Shown here: one piece after another, positions 1-10,649 of the stretch
How positions within the stretch are numbered: the first letter of the stretch is position 1
Layout: every line of letters starts with the position of its first letter
DNA from: Lucifuga dentata
Lineage: Eukaryota > Chordata > Actinopteri > Ophidiiformes > Bythitidae
DNA: 64,000 bases
Direction of reading: 5' to 3'
NCBI GenBank assembly: GCA_014773175.1
Contig: VXCM01001475.1
Span: forward strand, 1-64,000
The notes under the pieces: generated by a model
What the model was told of the DNA's origin: nothing
Databases searched by the model: none
Seen by the model: only the letters and a program-made list of their open reading frames with translations
Program-made: the position numbers and the translations under genes

Positions 1-316
1 AAATTAACAGTTAATAAAAAATTAAATGACTCAAGTTGTATTTATGTGTCTCACTTAAATTGATAGGACAAGTAAAATTCAATCAACTTAAGTAAACTAA
101 ACAAAATTCTACAACATAAATACAACTCAACTGCATTATGTAAATTCAACACAATACTGTGATATAGTATGTACTTAAAATGGTTGTGTCAGATGTAATT
201 AACATAGTTAAGTAAAAATTTATATGCAGTGTTGTCGCATTTACTTAACTCAGTTTAGTGGGACCGGTTGCCATAACCCAGTTAAGTAAATCCAACATTT
301 CATTTCTTTGAGTGTA
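1..316 (-). repeat. AT-rich MITE-like repeat, truncated at the window start
   Basis: Read on the minus strand it starts with TACACTCAAAGAAATG (plus positions 301-316) and continues as AT-rich sequence with repeated TTACTTAA-type words. This resembles common noncoding fish MITEs whose ends read TACACT(G/C)AAA. A similar terminus (TACACTGAAAAAAATG) opens another AT-rich element at 61616. The far end lies outside the window, so neither terminal inverted repeats nor a target duplication can be tested. No coding capacity is seen. Confidence 0.45.
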
Positions 317-2799
317 TGTGTAATTATATCAATACTTGCATTTGACCATTTAGCTTTTAATATGAAAAGATTACAGGTGCCCCCAAAATGATTAGGTGTT
401 AATTTAAGGACCACCAGCATGTGACCATTACTCTTGAAATGATTAAGCAAACTAATTAACCAGTATTTTCATCTGGAGCTAACTGGGTATGCTCATTTGG
501 ACAGTTGACAAGAGCCTGAGAGTCAGTTTTTTAAAAATATTTCTTTTCATATTCTGACAAGCTAAATGGTTTTCTTTTTTTTAATTTCTTTTATTTTATA
601 ACTACATAGCCAGATATATGATGTGTTTGTATCAAGTGACAAATGAGAAGAAAGGAAAAAATAGGAGCATAGTTGAGACCACACCAACATCAAACCAAGT
701 ATAGAAAGAAGATGAGAACTCGTGAAGTTTAAAAAGAGTTAGAAAATAACATTAGAGAGGAAGAATCTGACTAGATTGTGGGTATGGAATGCAGTGCTAA
801 TGCTGGCTGTATCGGCTTTAGCCCTGTTGGATATGTCTGGTCATCTGTGAATGGCCACTGCTGTGAAGCAGATGTGCAGCCATATGACAGGAGGCATCAG
901 TGGGGCCTGGGAAGGAAGAAGACAGAAAACTGGGGCCTCTTGAAATCAATGCTAAAGCAGGTAAGCAGAAATCAGGCAGCAGCATCAGGGTACAATGTCT
1001 TAACATGTGACACATATACCACCATGCTGAAGGTCACCAAAGCAATGCAAAAGAAACAATACATTTCAGCTAGACATTAACACTACTCTTGCTTAACTAT
1101 TCATCTCCTTCTCACTCTGTTTCTTTGGTCACACATTCTTACATCTCTAGCTACTCGCAGATGGCAGTAATGGCAAATGGCTCACTATTGCAGTTCCATT
1201 ATACCAATGGTCCTCTATTCTATTACATGTCATTCTGTGATATTCATGGTCATAACAGGCTGAGAGAAATTCACCTGCCATGACAGTCTAACTGTCGCAC
1301 ATATGTCAAAGGGAGGGTCTATAGCCTAGTCACTGCAGAGGGGTCAATCTCTCAATCCTAATGGCTCGTCTTGGGTCGTGTGAGTGCCAGGTACTTTGGA
1401 ACATTCGTTACAGAAAATAGAAGCAGGGAATGATTATCAGGAGGTCAATTTATGCAAGGGAGAGGCAGAATGACAGAGTGAGGGGTCAGAGCTCGTCCAT
1501 ATCTCTAGGCATTAAAGATTGACATGCAGAATCTGAGAGGGCCCCGCTCCTCACTCCTCAGCACAGAAACGCACTTCTCCATTTAAATATCTGACAGACG
1601 ATGAAAGTGCAGCCATTAAAATGTCTGCTGAGCGCTTCAGGAATGAAATGGGGGAGATAAAAGAATCCCCTTGGGTAATCAACTGGGCTATGAATTAGCC
1701 CTGGATTTTAGATAGGAGGGCGAAAGGAGTGGGTGCATGTTTAACTCATTTGTTGTTCATTCCTTTTAAAAACATCAGTCCAGAGATGATGCTGTAAGCA
1801 ACTTTATATTCTCCATTTGGTTGGGAAACATGGCTTGGAAGATTACTTGGAATCCATTTAAATGCAATTTTGCTCACATCTTGTAATCTAAAATTGTTTT
1901 CATGCATGCTCCTGACTAAATTTTTGCTAAGTTTACACAGCTTTGTACGATCATTTATTTTAATAATTTTTTTGTAAATTTTTTTGATTGCTTGTTCTCT
2001 TTGGATCATACTATTATAACATGAGCATGAAGCAGCAATCAAGCGGGACTAGACAGAGAAAAACCTAATGAACCCAGCAAAAGTATTGGCTGGTGTTTAT
2101 TCCATATATTAGACAAGTGAGACAGAGATAGTCAGGTCGGATGGACATCAAATATTATCAAACAGTTTGCATCAATTATTCATCTGTTGAATAAAAGACT
2201 ATGAGGCAAGTTGCTTAAGTCCTTATGAGCAGATATGTGGTGTTGGAGCTCCTTTATGAAAAGGCAGATATGTATGAATACATACTCTCTGTATATATTC
2301 TATCAAATTTCACATCCATCACAGTGTTGAGGTGCTGTATATTTAGACATTTTCCCTTCCCTGATGACAATATTATGTTCCTACGTGGAACTTGTTATCC
2401 ATTGGATGGGCAATTTTGTCATGTGCCACAGAGATTGGCAGAACTCGTTAAAGGTTTTGAGATGTGTAATATAACTGGCTAAGTCATTTGTGATCATTTA
2501 TCACAATTCTCTGGTTTGTATGGTCCTTCATTCAATCCTTTTGGACACAGTGAGCTGCACCTATAAGACATGAGTAGCAGTTGTGTTTGGATTTGCCTGA
2601 TTGGTTTTGCATACAAGTGCAATGGTAAAAAAAAAAAAAGGGAGCCTTTATGTTGTACTAGAAGCTGCTTGAGTCTTCTCTTCAGCTATAGCAGACATAG
2701 CTCCCATTTCAGCAAGCAGTTGATTTGCACACACATATATATATATATATACAGTATCTGACAGTATACAGTATCTGACAGTTTTGCTTTGGGGATGAA
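317..2799. other. Intergenic/intronic sequence without a supportable gene
   Basis: Mostly unique AT-rich DNA. Open frames at 778-1080, 1746-2042 and 2225-2482 are short, lack recognisable domains and are not joined by convincing splice sites. The part at about 1480-1740 is less AT-rich, free of simple repeats and dense in TAAT and ATTTAAAT-type words, so it could be a conserved noncoding block, but this is untested. Around 2735-2785 there is a short (TA)n and a tandem pair of ACAGTATCTGACAGT units just upstream of the LINE. Confidence 0.5.
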
Positions 2800-4203
2800 T
2801 TGAGTGCCACATTATTCTTTCCTCTATTTTGGAAACCCTTCCGGGTTTACATGTCCTCATGAACTTAGGAGCTGTGTTTTAGAGGGAGTCGCTTCTGGTA
2901 GGGTCTTCAATTGGAAACTGGTGTTTGGTGAACCAGACAAAGAGCAATTTGAAGATCATTATGATGAGGCCATGAAGGGGAAGTTACTTCAGTACTTAAA
3001 TTACTTCCCCCAGTCAAGTATACCTGCAGCTCCTTCCTTGAGCCAGGCCTTGGTGGAGCTCACAGGTGTCTGGTGCCCAGACTTGAATGTAAGAGGCTCA
3101 TCCTAAATCAATAACATTGGGCTGCCTGTGTAGGCTCAACACCTGAAAGCAGACAATTATTGATCTAATGTGTTGCCTGTTGCCCTGACAGTGGGCAAAG
3201 ATGTAGTCCTTGGTAGCCTGAACCTTAGCTACAGAAACTAGCAGTACATTGGTACACGAAATGTCACTCTCTTACAAGGAAGGAGCCAGAGCTTGTGCAG
3301 AAGACAAAGAACTATATTAGATATAATTGTGCTCCCATTATCAAACAGTGCTGCTTCTGGAACCCAACTCCTTCAAATGTGCCTGGCTGAGTGTCTCTGA
3401 GTTGGAAGTTACCTCAAAGAACAAGAGGGTTGCCTCTGTGTAATTTCATAATTTAGAGAGAGCAAGGTTGTGACTGTTGATGGTACCATTCTGTTGGCAT
3501 TCATAAAATCCACAAGGAGGGCTTCTATTGTTGCTTACAAGTTCATGTGAGCGCAGAAAGCAGTGAGGGTGAATTGAAAATTTCTGTCTGAGGCCCACAT
3601 CTTCATCTTCTGCTCCCAGAGTGCCATTATGCCAGTTCTTGTGGCAATACAAGAAAGAGAAAGCCATCTAGTTCAAGAGAGAGGCTGTTCCATAGACATG
3701 TACCAGCATAGCAAAAGGACTGTGATCACTGAACCAAAATTCAAGGGAGGGAGGAGCTTGGGAAAACCATTGTGTAGGAGTTTTGTGGTATGGCAATTCC
3801 AGAAAATTCTAGAGGAAAGGCTTTGTCTATGCAGTTCTCAGCTGATTTTAGGAACTGGTGACCTCAACTAGAGATATAGTTGGGTTGTGTAAAAAAGGCT
3901 TGACTAATCTGCCTTCTGTGGAAAAAGCAGCCAGAGGACTCAGTGGGAAAGTTAACAATCTCTGTGGCAGAAATCACTGAATCTAGATGTTGTTGGTTAG
4001 CAGTCGAGTGTCAGATTCATTTGTAGGGTATGATCACAGTGGAGAAAATGTATGCTCAAGTGCTGAAAATGAGAATCCACACAAATGTTTAACTGTTGAG
4101 CCATTGAATAGTGAACCAGCTCTTTAAATTTGCTGTGATACTAGAGGTGCCAGCTGCAACCAAGAATTGTCCAATTTGGCAGCCATGGACTACATCTTCT
4201 TTC

Positions 4204-4330
4204 TTTGCTGATAATGTGATGCTATATGTTGACTTTAGGCTGTGAATTTAAGCATACAGGGGGACAATTTGCAGCATATTTAGTGGTTGGGACAAGGGTC
4301 AGCATTTTCAAATCTAAAGCCACTGTGCCA
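4204..4330 (+). pseudogene. Remnant of reverse transcriptase palm (FADN) within the LINE
   Basis: The frame reads F-A-D-N-V-M-L-Y at 4204-4227. This corresponds to the FADD catalytic box of non-LTR reverse transcriptases, with the second aspartate codon changed to AAT. Downstream, with frame breaks, come recognisable pieces of the following palm region up to about 4330, then an M-P-Q-M-K-K-like piece near 4350-4370. Stops occur throughout. It is a fossil, not a gene. Confidence 0.7.
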
Positions 4331-4564
4331 GAAAATTTTGCATGAGGTGATGCCCCAAATGAAGAAGTTAGGTATCTTGAGTTCATGAGTGAGGGTTAAG
4401 GTGGTCAGGTATCATGGAACATCTGATTGACAGACAGATTGGGGTAGCACCTGAAGTCATGCAGACATAACACTTGGTAAAATGGGAACTGAATATGAAG
4501 GTAAATCACTATGACCCTGGATCTTATTTTGATTGTGTATGCTTGAGAAACCTTTAATATGATA

Positions 4565-4599
4565 TGTTGTGGGTCCCTCCCTGTAGTGTGTTGTGTGGA

Positions 4600-4659
<60 letters not shown>

Positions 4660-5165
4660 CTGAGTGTTAAAAGTGAGCGGTGTGGTGGTGTCTAAGTGGG
4701 TCCTGTCCAGTGATTGGTTCACTCATGCTGAGGTGGAGGATATTAGGCCTGCTGCTGCCAGTTCCTGTGGGTTCTTCTCTTCCCATTCCTCCACTCAGCC
4801 AGCTTATTGTGACTGATCATCTGCACCATATTGTTCCAGTTACTAAAGTTAAGCTCTTACAGCCCTGGAAGCTGTAGGGCTGGAATCCCCTTTTTGTTTG
4901 ATATTGGTTTTCTTCTTAGTTTTTGTGATAGGAGAATAAGAGATTTGTATTGTGGTTTCATTTATTTTGCCAGGTAAGATTAGGTGTTGTTTAGTTTGTG
5001 TTGTAACTTCATCCCTGAAGTCTAAAAACTCTCTTTTGATTGAAAATAAATGTCTTAAGGGCTGAATCTTGTGCTTGCTGGTCATTTTTCTGGAGCATGG
5101 AAAGAGGGAAGTCTCACTTTATGTGCATGCTGGCTTCCCCTAGGCCGGGGCATAACACTAACATA
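4565..5165 (+). mobile_element. Probable solo LTR (Gypsy/ERV-type) inserted in the LINE
   Basis: LINE sequence stops at about 4562 and resumes at about 5193, and the intervening roughly 600 bp have LTR character. There is an upstream region with a GATATTAGG TATA-like word (about 4738), a T-rich central part, an AATAAA signal near 5045, and a terminus reading GGGGCATAACA (about 5146-5156). The sequence before the terminus (a GAGCATGGAAAGAGGG-type stretch at about 5092) resembles the 3' end of LTRs common in fish. The 5' end is obscured by a (CT)n(GT)n tract. No internal retroviral genes are present. Exact ends and the target duplication could not be fixed. Confidence 0.55.
4601..4657. repeat. 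Compound microsatellite (CT)10(GT)18
   Basis: Pure CT at 4601-4620 passes directly into GT at 4621-4657. It lies at the left edge of the LTR that interrupts the LINE. Confidence 0.95.
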
Positions 5166-5595
5166 ATACATTCTAAGCCTTGCTTGCTGTTATGACTATT
5201 ACTTTTTGGGAAGTGACCAAAAGATAAAGATTGTGAATATGATCAGCTAAAATGAATTTCAAGTGGTGGGTGTATGGGCTTACCCTGAGGGATTTTTAAG
5301 AGCTCAGATATCCTGGAGGAGCTTCACATCAAATTGCTGTTACTTTGTGATAATAGGACCCAGTTGAGGTGATTTGGACATCTGATTAGGATGGTCCCAG
5401 GATGCCTCCCTGTAGAGGTATTGCATGTGTAATGAAAGTGAGGAGAGGCCACCAAGAATAGGCTGGAGGGATTATTCCAGCTCCACCTGGGGGATCCTCC
5501 CAGGATGTGGCAGGTGGAAAGGACATTTGGGTATAACTGCTTAGTGTTCTGCCATTATGACCCAGAGGTTTAAGATGGGGGGGGGAGGGCAGTGT

Positions 5596-6725
5596 AAAAG
5601 AAAAGGGGCGATGGCTGATGCAATCTTCTGCTGTATGTCTCTGTGTATGACTTTGATCTAAGTCTCAGTCTGTTTTTTTTTTTGTTTTGTTTTTTTTTTT
5701 TGTAGTTTGAAGAAATCAAAACTGATTAAAGAAGCAGAAGGTTAAGAAAGACAATACTGTTTTAATATCTTAACATACATCACATTTTGATTTTTAGGAA
5801 TTATGAAATAGCTACTTCAGTGTTCTGCTTAGTTTTTAGCAATATAAATTTGGGGGCTACTATGAGAAAATGTTGGTAAAACAGCAAGTACTTGGTAGAA
5901 ATAAAATTTCCACTGTGAGGCTGCTGTAAGGTGACATAGATGAGCGTATGTAAAAATCTAAAATGCCACTTTGAGGGAATTTTCAGTAGATATGAAAAGG
6001 TCTTATCATGTTTTAAAGCCATCCTTCTGTTGTAATGCATAGGGAGAGCCATAATACCATCAGATAAAACTGGCTGCAAGGCAGACGTGATATCATTCAG
6101 CTTCCTGAGAATATGCACATTGTATGTGCTCGGCAGCAGGACTTTCATGAGTGTTTTTGCATGGACAGACTTATATGACTTACTTATATCAGAGTTTATG
6201 ATTGTGGTTCCTGTTTACCTCAATATAAGAAAAAAAAATGCAGGTAACAGGAGAGTTGTCATTTAAATAACCTTTGTTACATTGGTTGTATGGTCATTGT
6301 TGGTATTTTCCACAGCCTGAGCTGTTTGTGTTGTCTGCTCAATTGTTATTCATTACAATCCTATAAATCTTCTTTAAAGGCTATGCGAAGCAAAGCTCTC
6401 AACAGTTATAAATACAGATATAATTTAATTTACCAAAGTGAAGGGAAATGAATGCTATTCTGCACAGTAATTGCCTTAGATGCAATGATAACCACCCAAT
6501 GGAAAATATAGGTCATTTATGAGCAACAGTCATTCGTACTGTAGATTACACTTTATATATTTGCAAGGAAAATAAGCTTTTAAAAGGGCAATAAAATGTT
6601 AGTGATGCTTCGTTGGAGGTGCTTATGCCACAGAGGGTGGTCTCTCTATTTATCAAAACTACTACTACTTGCAGTTTGCTGGAAAGGAGTAACTACCCTC
6701 CACTTACGCACAGAGAGAAGCCTGA

Positions 6726-6771
<46 letters not shown>

Positions 6772-8407
6772 GCGTGCGCATGCGCACATGTGTGTGTGTG
6801 TACGTGTGCTCATATTTCCATTGCTGATCATAGCCAGGGCTTTTTTTCAACCTCACCAGTATCTCATTGCTTTCAGGAGTATGTATGATCAACAACCACA
6901 GAAACTCATATTGATGGTGTCTTTTTAAATATCTAAATTTGCCAATATTTATATGATGTGAAAATTCATTTTTAGAAGCATTTTCAGAACCAGCAGGTAA
7001 GGTGTTAAAGATGGAGCCTCTCTCTGGGGTGGGCTAGACTGATGCTGGCTGAGGAGGATGACTGAGGTGAAGGGGTTAGGAGAGGAGCGAGCACAGCTAC
7101 AAGGGCCTCTGTCCCAGGCCGGGTTGTGAGCTGCAGCCCTGTGCTGATAAGACTGTAATAGTCCTCCTTAGAGGACCCAGGGCTCCGCTCCCCTTATTAG
7201 TCATTTATCACACCTGGCAGCCTCACTGAACCATAATTACTCTTCCCTTATCCCCCCACACTGTCATGTCCGTGAGAGGGAGTGGGGCAGAAGGGNGGGG
7301 GGGGGGGGGGAAGGAAATAGCTGGAAGAAACAGTGTTCGGGGAGAGTTGTGTGAGAAGGATGGAAGAGGTAGAAGGAGAAAAGAAAGTGTAAGTGGCAAA
7401 CAGTCACGAAAGGACAAAGTGTAAAATATACAGTGCATGCAGTGGTGTATCAGCCTGACAGACATAAAACAAGGGTTTCCACATATGAGCAGGAGGAAAA
7501 ATCATAGGGAGGGTACTAACCTTTCCTCCTTTGATACACCACATGCATGTAAGGATGGAAAGGAATGTAATCTCACAAATACACCCCTTGCAAACAGAGC
7601 AGTCTTTGTGCTACAAATGAGAACCAGTTGTTCTGACCACCGCTCACCCACTAACTGTTTGACAAGACATGAATTAGAAAGAAGAGGAAAGCGTACTGGC
7701 ATATAATGAAAAACAACACTTTTTTTAACATCCAAATGAAATCAATTTACACTTACTAACTAGTATATCAACATGATAATGTTAGTTTTCAGGTACACAT
7801 GATCTAATATACACTTGAGTAACACTCTTGACGCTTTGTGCTAAAATTGTATCGTATTCTAGCACAAAGTGTGATGAAAAAAATAAATGCATTATTGAAA
7901 TCAAATTTGACAGCTCATATATCTATGATGGCATGAGAGGGTTCTTCTTGTGCCAAGAGTTGTTAATCTTTGAAAAGGCTCCCTTCTCCTCATTCCATTG
8001 TAATATCAGTGCTCAGCCTGTCAAAATTGTTTGTAACACTAACATTTCTTTCACATTTGAGTAACAGGGACATGTTTTCTGTGAAGGTTTTATGTTTTTG
8101 CCACGTGCCTGGCTGTCACGAATGCGCCCTCTTTGACACTGTAAGCAGATCCAGATGTGAACCACATGCTTTAAATCCCAAGCTGAGGTTTGCCTACTAC
8201 AGCCCAAACTACCTAATTTTTAACAGCTGGAATCAGGTCTCACACCCAGTGGTGTTTCATTAGCAAAAGGGTTTCACCTTTTACAAGAAAACAAACATGC
8301 AAACTTGTCATTGTTCTGTTTTGTGTGTGTTGTTGTGTGTACTGTGCATAATAAATACTGTATACAGTATATTGGTTTTCCTATTACAATTGCCTTACAT
8401 TTTAATA
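5596..8407. other. Noncoding stretch with simple repeats
   Basis: No gene is supported. It contains a poly-G run (5578-5585), T-rich runs near 5672-5702, the long alternating purine-pyrimidine tract at 6728-6809, and a poly-G with an N at 7296. The part from about 7000 to 7260 is balanced in base composition, free of simple repeats, and has GATAA and TAATTA words; it is a weak candidate for conserved noncoding sequence. A 16-bp perfect palindrome, ATACTGTATACAGTAT, is at 8355-8370. Confidence 0.5.
6728..6809. repeat. (TG)n/(CG) tract, 82 bp of strict purine-pyrimidine alternation
   Basis: Starting at G6728 every step alternates purine and pyrimidine until CT at 6809-6810. The centre includes GTGCGTGCGCATGCGCACAT, so CG steps and a self-complementary TGCGCATGCGCA sit inside the TG repeat. 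Such tracts favour left-handed Z-DNA. Frames through it encode only Cys-Val or Thr-His runs and are not genes. Confidence 0.9.
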
Positions 8408-8502
8408 CCGCATATACTCGACTATAAGCCAATCTTGACTGTAAGCCGACCCCCGATTTTGACCTGCAAATTTAGATTTTTCAAGAAACCTGCATATAAG
8501 CT

Positions 8503-8608
8503 GACCCCCTGAAATTGTTCCATCAATTTATTTGTTTAGCAAATTACCTGTTTTTTTCTGAGAGTTGTCATAGTATTCCTGTGATTTTCTGAAAATAATC
8601 CTCGTACC
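8503..8608 (+). repeat. Internal direct repeat, copy A, of the TIR element
   Basis: About 106 bp, recurring as copy B at 8891-8988. Shared words are GACCCCCTGA at the start, TTTATTTGTTTAGCAAATTA in the middle, and AAAATAATCC followed by CGTACC at the end. A few substitutions and small indels separate the copies. Confidence 0.8.
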
Positions 8609-8890
8609 ATAAGTGACTGTAGTTTAGTTAACATTAAGTTTTCTGGACTCCTCTTCTTTGTCTGAATCGCATTGATGAAGGTAAGGAAAGTTTTACAAAT
8701 GAGCTACAATTATCATGGCACTTATTTCGCTTATTTAGCCGTGTAATTACAGTGAGTTTTTTTTTTCTTTTTTTTTTTTTTTTTTTTNCACCCATTATGT
8801 GTTTTCAGTAATTATCCTGTACCTGAGTCGATGCGGGTCTGTCTATGTGCTGGATATTCTTCCATACAGAGTTTTGTAATTCCCTCAGCC

Positions 8891-8988
8891 GACCCCCTGA
8901 TGTCATCAGTTTATTTGTTTAGCAAATTACCTGTTTTCTGGGTATTGTCATTGTATTTCTATGATTTTCGGAAAATAATCCACGTACC
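8891..8988 (+). repeat. Internal direct repeat, copy B, of the TIR element
   Basis: Second copy of the unit at 8503-8608, about 98 bp, in the same orientation and 283 bp downstream of the end of copy A. It ends with the same CGTACC word. Confidence 0.8.
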
Positions 8989-9786
8989 GGTAAACATATT
9001 TATTTCAGCAGCTGATTACTGTAACTGACAGATCACGGCTTACTGGCCACCGCAAAATGTGCTGGATAAGATGTTTAGTCAGGAAATACGTCATTCTAAG
9101 GTTTGATTTAAACTATTTTCCATGGGTAGTGGTAATGGGTAATATTTCTACCCCTGGAAATTTCACTCTCTGGGATCTAATTTGAAGTACTCGTGCCTAT
9201 CACCCGATTTGCGTTGTGAAATTTGGTTTAAAAAAAAAAAAAATACTTGGCTTATATTTTACATTCGAGTATATACAGTAAATGTATGTCTTAAACCGTG
9301 TTACAAAAAGGGATGGATGACAGGAAACACATCACAGCTTTCTATTATTTTCATATTTATGGCAGTACTTATATTTCTCACATAAACAAGAACAAACTGC
9401 AACAAATTGTACTCTGTTGACATTTTCAATCTCAACATCAAAGAAAATTCCAAATATATGAAGGACAGACAATCACATTAAGAGACACCCAACAAAATGG
9501 AGAGGTGGTTTGAAAGCACAGATTCTCAAGATGCTGTGTCCCATTCTGGGCTGAGCTGGTAAGAATCCTGCCAACACTTGTGTATTCCTTCACAGATGGG
9601 ACCACACCAGGGCTTATACAGCTAACTCCAGATGTGTGAAAAGAGGAAGAACAGAGGGGCCGCACCAGGAGGGAGGGCAGAGAAAGTGGGAAGAGAAATG
9701 GGATTGCATGAATTTTGCTGTCATTAAAAAGCCCAACAGATGTGTGAATCCCAGAAGACTGACATCTGGGTTCTCTCCCTCTCTTA

Positions 9787-9790
<4 letters not shown>

Positions 9791-9832
<42 letters not shown>
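9791..9832. repeat. (CT)21 microsatellite
   Basis: Uninterrupted CT tract. A short ACACAC-rich segment follows after a few bases (9840-9867). Confidence 0.95.
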
Positions 9833-9837
<5 letters not shown>

Positions 9838-10623
9838 AAACACATACACACGCACGCACATACACACATTCCCTTTTCAACAACCACGTAAGGTGAGAAA
9901 GCGGAGAAGGCTCTTGGCTTTTAAGATCCGTATTGCTGCCTTCCTCCATTTTAACAGGCTTTTTATGGAACAGCTTCCTTAATAGCCACTCACTTATAAA
10001 ACAAAGCTGTAATGACATGCAAATGACTCACAGGGAAACACTGTAAAGAGGATGTGATATATGGGCCGTCTGTGTACCAAACACACGCACATACACACAC
10101 ACACAGTAATATACAAATGACAAACACGCAGCCTCACAGGGGAACATAGATCTTCTTTTCCACATCCTTATATAATTACCAATATAAATGAAATACATCA
10201 CCTGATGTTTGATACTGTAAAAGATATTAGACTGTGGCCTGTGAGGAGTCTTTGGATTTTCATCAAGCTATTGATGAATTTTGCTTAATGTAACAACTGT
10301 ATCATTGTTTTTAAATATATTCACATTGAAAAGTTCTCAGGGGTATGCAGTTGATTGGAGTATAAGGCAATAAATTAACATGCTAGAGAAATATACACAA
10401 TACACAATAATGCATACATGTTTTTATCACACATTTTACATTCTAATACAAGCCCCCATAACTTACATTAGTTCAGAGAGAAAATTCATTAGAGAACATA
10501 ATGAGTGCACAGATCTCTCTGCCAATTTTAACCCCAACAGTGGGCTTAACAGAAGCAAATGAACACAACCTGAAAAGAAAGAGAGGTCCCTTCTCATTTA
10601 GAATACAGCTGTTTATTATAAAA

Positions 10624-10649
10624 AGGTCATTGAAAGGTCACTGTGACCT
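10624..10649. promoter_or_regulatory. Overlapping DR5 and IR3 nuclear-receptor half-sites (RARE-like and perfect ERE)
   Basis: Three perfect AGGTCA half-sites lie within 26 bp. AGGTCA at 10624-10629 and again at 10635-10640 are spaced by five bases, the DR5 arrangement bound by RAR/RXR. The second copy is also the left half of AGGTCACTGTGACCT (10635-10649), the exact palindromic oestrogen-response consensus with a three-base spacer. These binding rules are established knowledge; occupancy here is not known. The site is in unique, non-repeat sequence, and an octamer ATGCAAAT follows 124 bp downstream. No promoter or gene is visible nearby, so a distal enhancer role is only a possibility. Confidence 0.5.

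Larger units (their letters stand above)
2800..5595 (+). mobile_element. Decayed Rex3-like (RTE clade) LINE, internally deleted and interrupted
   Basis: A non-LTR retrotransposon relic covering most of an element's length. In order I recognise: a leader (2810-3100), the start of the endonuclease part after a CTACAGAAACT motif (about 3228-3445), a linker segment (3715-3990), the opening of the reverse transcriptase (4035-4135), the catalytic palm (4198-4400), and the C-terminal tail with GHLIRM and GWRDY residues (5195-5560). The first and second halves are separated by large deletions near 3450-3715 and 4140. Many stops and frameshifts break the frame. The catalytic FADD box reads FADN (codons at 4204-4215), so the enzyme is dead. 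The usual (GATG)n 3' tail is not preserved. An LTR interrupts it at about 4565-5165. Assignment to Rex3 rather than another RTE-type fish LINE rests on recognition only. Confidence 0.75.
8408..9278 (+). mobile_element. Nonautonomous TIR element, pogo/Tigger-like, flanked by TA
   Basis: The left end reads CCGCATATACTCG after TA (8406-8407). The right end, reverse-complemented, reads CTGTATATACTCG before TA (9279-9280). The inverted homology extends into ATAAGCC words on both sides. A TA duplication and a CNGTATATACTCG terminus fit Tc1/mariner-pogo type elements. Inside are two direct copies of a roughly 100-bp unit (8503-8608 and 8891-8988), which share GACCCCCTGA, TTATTTGTTTAGCAAATTAC and GAAAATAATCC. 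A poly-T with an N gap is at 8758-8788. No transposase frame is present. Strand is arbitrary. Confidence 0.6.

Noticed and set aside
2804..3106. 100-codon frame as an independent gene
   Set aside because: It lies in the leader of the Rex3-like LINE, in a region that matches the element's noncoding leader.
9438..9887. 149-codon minus-strand frame
   Set aside because: It runs through a 42-bp CT microsatellite, giving an Arg-Glu run, and has no domain.
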